This document shows, piece by piece, positions 6,424 through 8,249 of a stretch of DNA of 8,249 nt. The stretch covers positions 1 to 8,249 of the forward strand of contig JAICHS010000090.1 in the NCBI GenBank assembly GCA_025924775.1, in the 5' to 3' direction. The position numbers and the translations under genes were made by a program. The stretch's first letter is position 1, and the number at the start of each line of letters is the position of its first letter. The DNA comes from Rhodanobacteraceae bacterium. GTDB lineage: Bacteria; Pseudomonadota; Gammaproteobacteria; Xanthomonadales; Rhodanobacteraceae. Under the pieces are notes generated by a model. The model searched no databases. It was not told where the DNA came from and saw only the letters and a list, made by a program, of their open reading frames with translations.

Positions 6424-6693
6424 TCACTTCGAGTCGGACTTCGACTCGGCGGACTCGCGTGGTTCCGGCTGCGCGGCGCTTGCGGCCGCAGGCGGGTCAG
6501 CCTGCAGCTTTTCGTTCGTCGCGGCAGCAGCCTTCGCCTTGGCGTCTTCATCGTCATCGCCATTCAGCGCCTTCTTGAACCCGCGCACGGCCTTGCCCAG
6601 GTCGGAACCCGCCCGGGTCAGCTTGCTGGTGCCAAACACCACCAGCACGATGACGAGCAACAACAACCAATGCCAGATACTGTCAAAACCCAT
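6424..6693 (-). CDS. tatA: Sec-independent (twin-arginine) translocase subunit TatA
   Basis: This 89-residue pore-forming Tat subunit oligomerises when TatBC has bound a substrate. It has one short N-terminal helix (MGFDSIWHWLLLLVIVLVVFG, with polar H8 where E. coli TatA has Gln), the FG hinge at F20-G21 followed by TSKL, and an amphipathic helix ending GSDLGKAVRGFKKAL. A disordered Ala/Glu/Lys tail follows. The FGTSKL hinge and GSDLG motif separate TatA from TatB. I chose ATG 6693 because CGAGG (6699-6703) sits 5 nt upstream. An in-frame ATG 21 bp earlier would add MIPHEVV, which is unlike the family. It is the first gene of tatABC-dinB and is divergent from hemH. Confidence 0.96.
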   Translation of the reverse strand: MGFDSIWHWLLLLVIVLVVFGTSKLTRAGSDLGKAVRGFKKALNGDDDEDAKAKAAAATNEKLQADPPAAASAAQPEPRESAESKSDSK

Positions 6694-6905
6694 GACAACC
6701 TCGTGCGGAATCATGCGTCGCGGCCACGGATGTAGGCCGCCGCTTCCCGCCAAGCCCAAGTGTATCGCAGCACCACGGCGGAAACGGTGCTTCAGCGTTA
6801 ACGCTACCCGCGGCACCGCGGCGGCCGTGGACAGCCCGCGTCCAGGGTGCCCGCACCCGGGTGCTGTGGCAGACTGTGGCGGTCTTGGCACACGCTGGCC
6901 AGCCC
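6694..6905. promoter_or_regulatory. Divergent tatA/hemH spacer with small inverted repeats
   Basis: This 212-bp spacer must hold, or lie next to, promoters for tatA (leftward) and hemH (rightward). A weak -10-like TACACT on the minus strand (6759-6764) lacks a good -35 partner; I found no convincing hexamers for hemH. Two perfect 12-bp palindromes are present: AGCGTTAACGCT (6794-6805) and GCACCCGGGTGC (6853-6864). The pentamers GCACC and GGTGC occur alternately six times, starting at 6770, 6786, 6813, 6846, 6853 and 6860. The last three lie just upstream of hemH and could form competing hairpins in its leader. No regulator can be named from the sequence. Confidence 0.4.
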
Positions 6906-7934
6906 ATGCCCCGCTACATCGGTTTCGATACCGCCACTGAACCGCGGACAGCGCCGCGCGTGGCGGTGCTTTTGCTGAACCTTGGCACTCCGGCCGCCCC
7001 AACCACCGACGCGGTCACGGACTACCTCGCCGAGTTCCTGTCCGATCCGCGCGTGATCGAAGCCCCACGCTGGCTGTGGTGGCCGGTGCTGCACGGCTAC
7101 ATCCTGCGCACCCGCCCGCGCCGATCCGCCGAGGCTTATGCCAAGATCTGGCGGGACGACGGCTCGCCACTGCTGGTGTTCAGCGAACGACTTGCCGAGG
7201 CCGTACGCGCCGAGCTCGACCGGCAAACCTCAGGGCGGGTCGAAGTGGCGCTGGCCATGACCTACGGCGAGCCCGCGACACTGGCGACCCTCGAATCGCT
7301 GCTGGCGCGCGGGGTGCGCCGCATCCTGGCGTTGCCGCTGTTCCCGCAATATTCCGCGACGTCGAGCGGCGCGGCGCTGGATGCCGTCACGCGCGCCATG
7401 CAACGGCTGCGCTGGCCACCCGAACTGCGTACCCTCAACGACTACCACGCCGATGCCGGTTACCTCGCCGCGCTGGCCGCCAGCGTGCAGGATCACTGGG
7501 CCAAAAACGGGCGCGGCGAAAAACTGCTGTTGAGCTTCCATGGCATTCCGCAAAGCTATGCCGAAGCCGGCGACCCGTATCCCGACCAATGCCACGAAAC
7601 GGCGCGCCGGTTGGGCGACGCGCTGGGAATGGCCGACGACGAACTGCTGGTGACGTTCCAGTCGCGCCTGGGCCGGCAACCCTGGCTGCGTCCCTACACC
7701 GACGAAACCATCGAGCAACTCGCGCGCCAGGACGTGCAAACCCTGGACGTGTTGTGCCCCGGCTTCGCGGTGGACTGCCTGGAAACCCTGGAAGAAGTCG
7801 CGCTGCGCTATCGCACCACCTTCCTGACCAACGGCGGCAAGCAGTTCCGCTACATCCCCTCGCTCAACGCGTCCACCGCCCACGCCACCGCACTGGCCGC
7901 CATCGCGATGCGGCAATTGGCGGGGTGGGTGTAG
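6906..7934 (+). CDS. hemH: Ferrochelatase
   Basis: This enzyme inserts Fe2+ into protoporphyrin IX, the last step of protoheme synthesis, in the cytoplasm or at the inner membrane. The 342-residue protein shows VAVLLLNLGTPAAP near the start, AEFLSDPRVIE (42-52), LPLFPQYSATSSGA (143-156), the signature LLSFHGIPQSYAEAGDPYPDQCHET with the likely metal/porphyrin histidine H212, FQSRLGRQPWLRPYTDET with the conserved acidic E267, and CPGFAVDCLETLEE (284-297). All expected motifs are intact. I chose ATG 6906 (MPRYIGFD) because similar RYxG starts are familiar in proteobacterial ferrochelatases and the GTG at 6861 would add an unconserved stretch over the palindrome at 6853-6864; however, no strong Shine-Dalgarno precedes ATG 6906. 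It is divergent from tatA and convergent with the S9 peptidase gene. Confidence 0.96.
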   Translation: MPRYIGFDTATEPRTAPRVAVLLLNLGTPAAPTTDAVTDYLAEFLSDPRVIEAPRWLWWPVLHGYILRTRPRRSAEAYAKIWRDDGSPLLVFSERLAEAVRAELDRQTSGRVEVALAMTYGEPATLATLESLLARGVRRILALPLFPQYSATSSGAALDAVTRAMQRLRWPPELRTLNDYHADAGYLAALAASVQDHWAKNGRGEKLLLSFHGIPQSYAEAGDPYPDQCHETARRLGDALGMADDELLVTFQSRLGRQPWLRPYTDETIEQLARQDVQTLDVLCPGFAVDCLETLEEVALRYRTTFLTNGGKQFRYIPSLNASTAHATALAAIAMRQLAGWV

Positions 7935-7971
7935 GCAACCAGCCCATCGGGCAAGCGCTGCGCAGCCGCGA

Positions 7972-7986
7972 CGAACGGAACGTTCG
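7972..7986. terminator. Possible hairpin terminator after hemH (no U-tract)
   Basis: CGAACG (7972-7977) pairs perfectly with CGTTCG (7981-7986) around the loop GAA, 38 bp after the hemH stop. No U-run follows on either strand, so it may be only a 3'-end stabilising hairpin. A 10-bp palindrome GCTGCGCAGC (7957-7966) lies just before it. Confidence 0.3.
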
Positions 7987-8020
7987 CGGCACGGCAACGC
8001 GCGAGCGAACCTTGGGCGCG

Positions 8021-8039
8021 GCCGCCGGTTCTTGGCGGC
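8021..8039. terminator. Possible bidirectional hairpin between hemH and S9 peptidase
   Basis: GCCGCC (8021-8026) pairs with GGCGGC (8034-8039), extendable by two G-T pairs to an 8-bp stem with a 3-nt loop. It lies between two convergent genes, where terminators are expected, but no U-tract follows on either strand. Confidence 0.3.
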
Positions 8040-8070
8040 GGCACTCACCCAGGTGCCAGGCCCTTCCGCG

Positions 8071-8249
8071 TCAGTGTTCTGTTTTTGGCTTCGCTTCGCT
8101 CGCGCCGGACTGCTCCGCCGCGGCCGCATCCGGCCCCGTCCAGCGCTTGAGCCACGCCAGCACCGTGTCGTGCCACATCACGCTGTTCTGCGGCTTCAGC
8201 ACCAAGTGGTCCTCGTCGGGAAAGTTGAGGAACTCGCTGGGAATACCAC
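8071..8249 (-). CDS. S9-family (prolyl oligopeptidase-like) serine peptidase, C-terminal fragment
   Basis: On the minus strand a frame open at the right edge of the window ends at TGA (8073-8071), giving 58 residues. The visible part, GIPSEFLNFPDEDHLVLKPQ followed by NSVMWHDTVLAWLKRW, matches the end of the alpha/beta-hydrolase domain of S9 peptidases (acylaminoacyl/dipeptidyl peptidase type). The His in FPDEDH is the catalytic-triad histidine; the nucleophile Ser and the Asp lie outside the window. A hydrophilic tail rich in Ala, Glu and Lys (about 20 residues ending KPKTEH) extends past the usual end of the fold. The enzyme would cut peptides, often in the periplasm, but the signal peptide is not visible here. 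The gene converges on hemH with 136 bp between the stops. The family is fairly sure; the subfamily is not. Confidence 0.85.
   Translation of the reverse strand, partial: GIPSEFLNFPDEDHLVLKPQNSVMWHDTVLAWLKRWTGPDAAAAEQSGASEAKPKTEH

Noticed and set aside
6861..6905. GTG start for hemH at 6861
   Set aside because: It would add MLWQTVAVLAHAGQP, unlike ferrochelatase N-termini, and would place the start on a perfect palindrome. ATG 6906 gives the usual MPRYIG-type beginning. The weak ribosome binding site leaves some doubt.
7230..8129. Minus-strand frame opposite hemH (299 codons)
   Set aside because: It is a shadow of hemH. The real minus-strand gene at the right edge uses a different frame and stops at 8071.

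Overview
The window is GC-rich chromosomal DNA that looks like a gammaproteobacterium of the order Lysobacterales (Xanthomonadaceae/Rhodanobacteraceae). The reasons are the protein flavour (an E3 with its own lipoyl domain, a tatABC cluster, an OprO/P-type porin, an S9 peptidase next to hemH) and a CCCTCTCCC/GGGAGAGGG palindromic repeat of a kind I associate with that group. This is inference from memory, not from a search. Almost everything is housekeeping; I see no phage, IS element, CRISPR array, tRNA, rRNA or defence island.

Layout. (1) Positions 2-2671, plus strand: the 3' end of an MscS-type mechanosensitive channel overlaps by 17 bp a dihydrolipoyl dehydrogenase (E3) with an N-terminal lipoyl domain. 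Two bases later comes a DinB/YfiT-fold protein. The three genes are packed like one transcription unit. (2) Positions 2812-4005, minus strand: an OprO/OprP-type outer-membrane porin, convergent with the first block. (3) Positions 4181-6693, minus strand: a tight tatA-tatB-tatC-dinB operon, that is, the twin-arginine export machinery followed after 4 bp by DNA polymerase IV. (4) Positions 6906-7934, plus strand: hemH (ferrochelatase), divergent from tatA across a 212-bp spacer full of small inverted repeats. (5) Positions 8071-8249, minus strand: the last 58 residues of an S9-family (prolyl oligopeptidase-like) peptidase that runs off the window end.

How the genes fit together. E3 re-oxidises the lipoyl groups of 2-oxoacid dehydrogenase complexes; its partners (aceE, aceF) are not in the window. 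TatA, TatB and TatC form a complete export machine for folded proteins. HemH makes protoheme; its shared spacer with tatA may hold both promoters. The porin and Pol IV have no obvious functional tie to their neighbours.

The most interesting structure is a paired, inverted REP-like repeat (REPIN-like, about 552-690) lying in frame inside the linker between the lipoyl and FAD domains of the E3 gene. It is a normally intergenic type of repeat that here is translated into about 46 residues. I found no convincing undescribed multi-gene system.

Intergenic stretches are all shorter than 300 bp. 2672-2811 (convergent) holds no clear terminator. 4020-4180 holds only a weak hairpin. 6694-6905 holds the inverted repeats. 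7935-8070 holds two hairpins without U-tracts.
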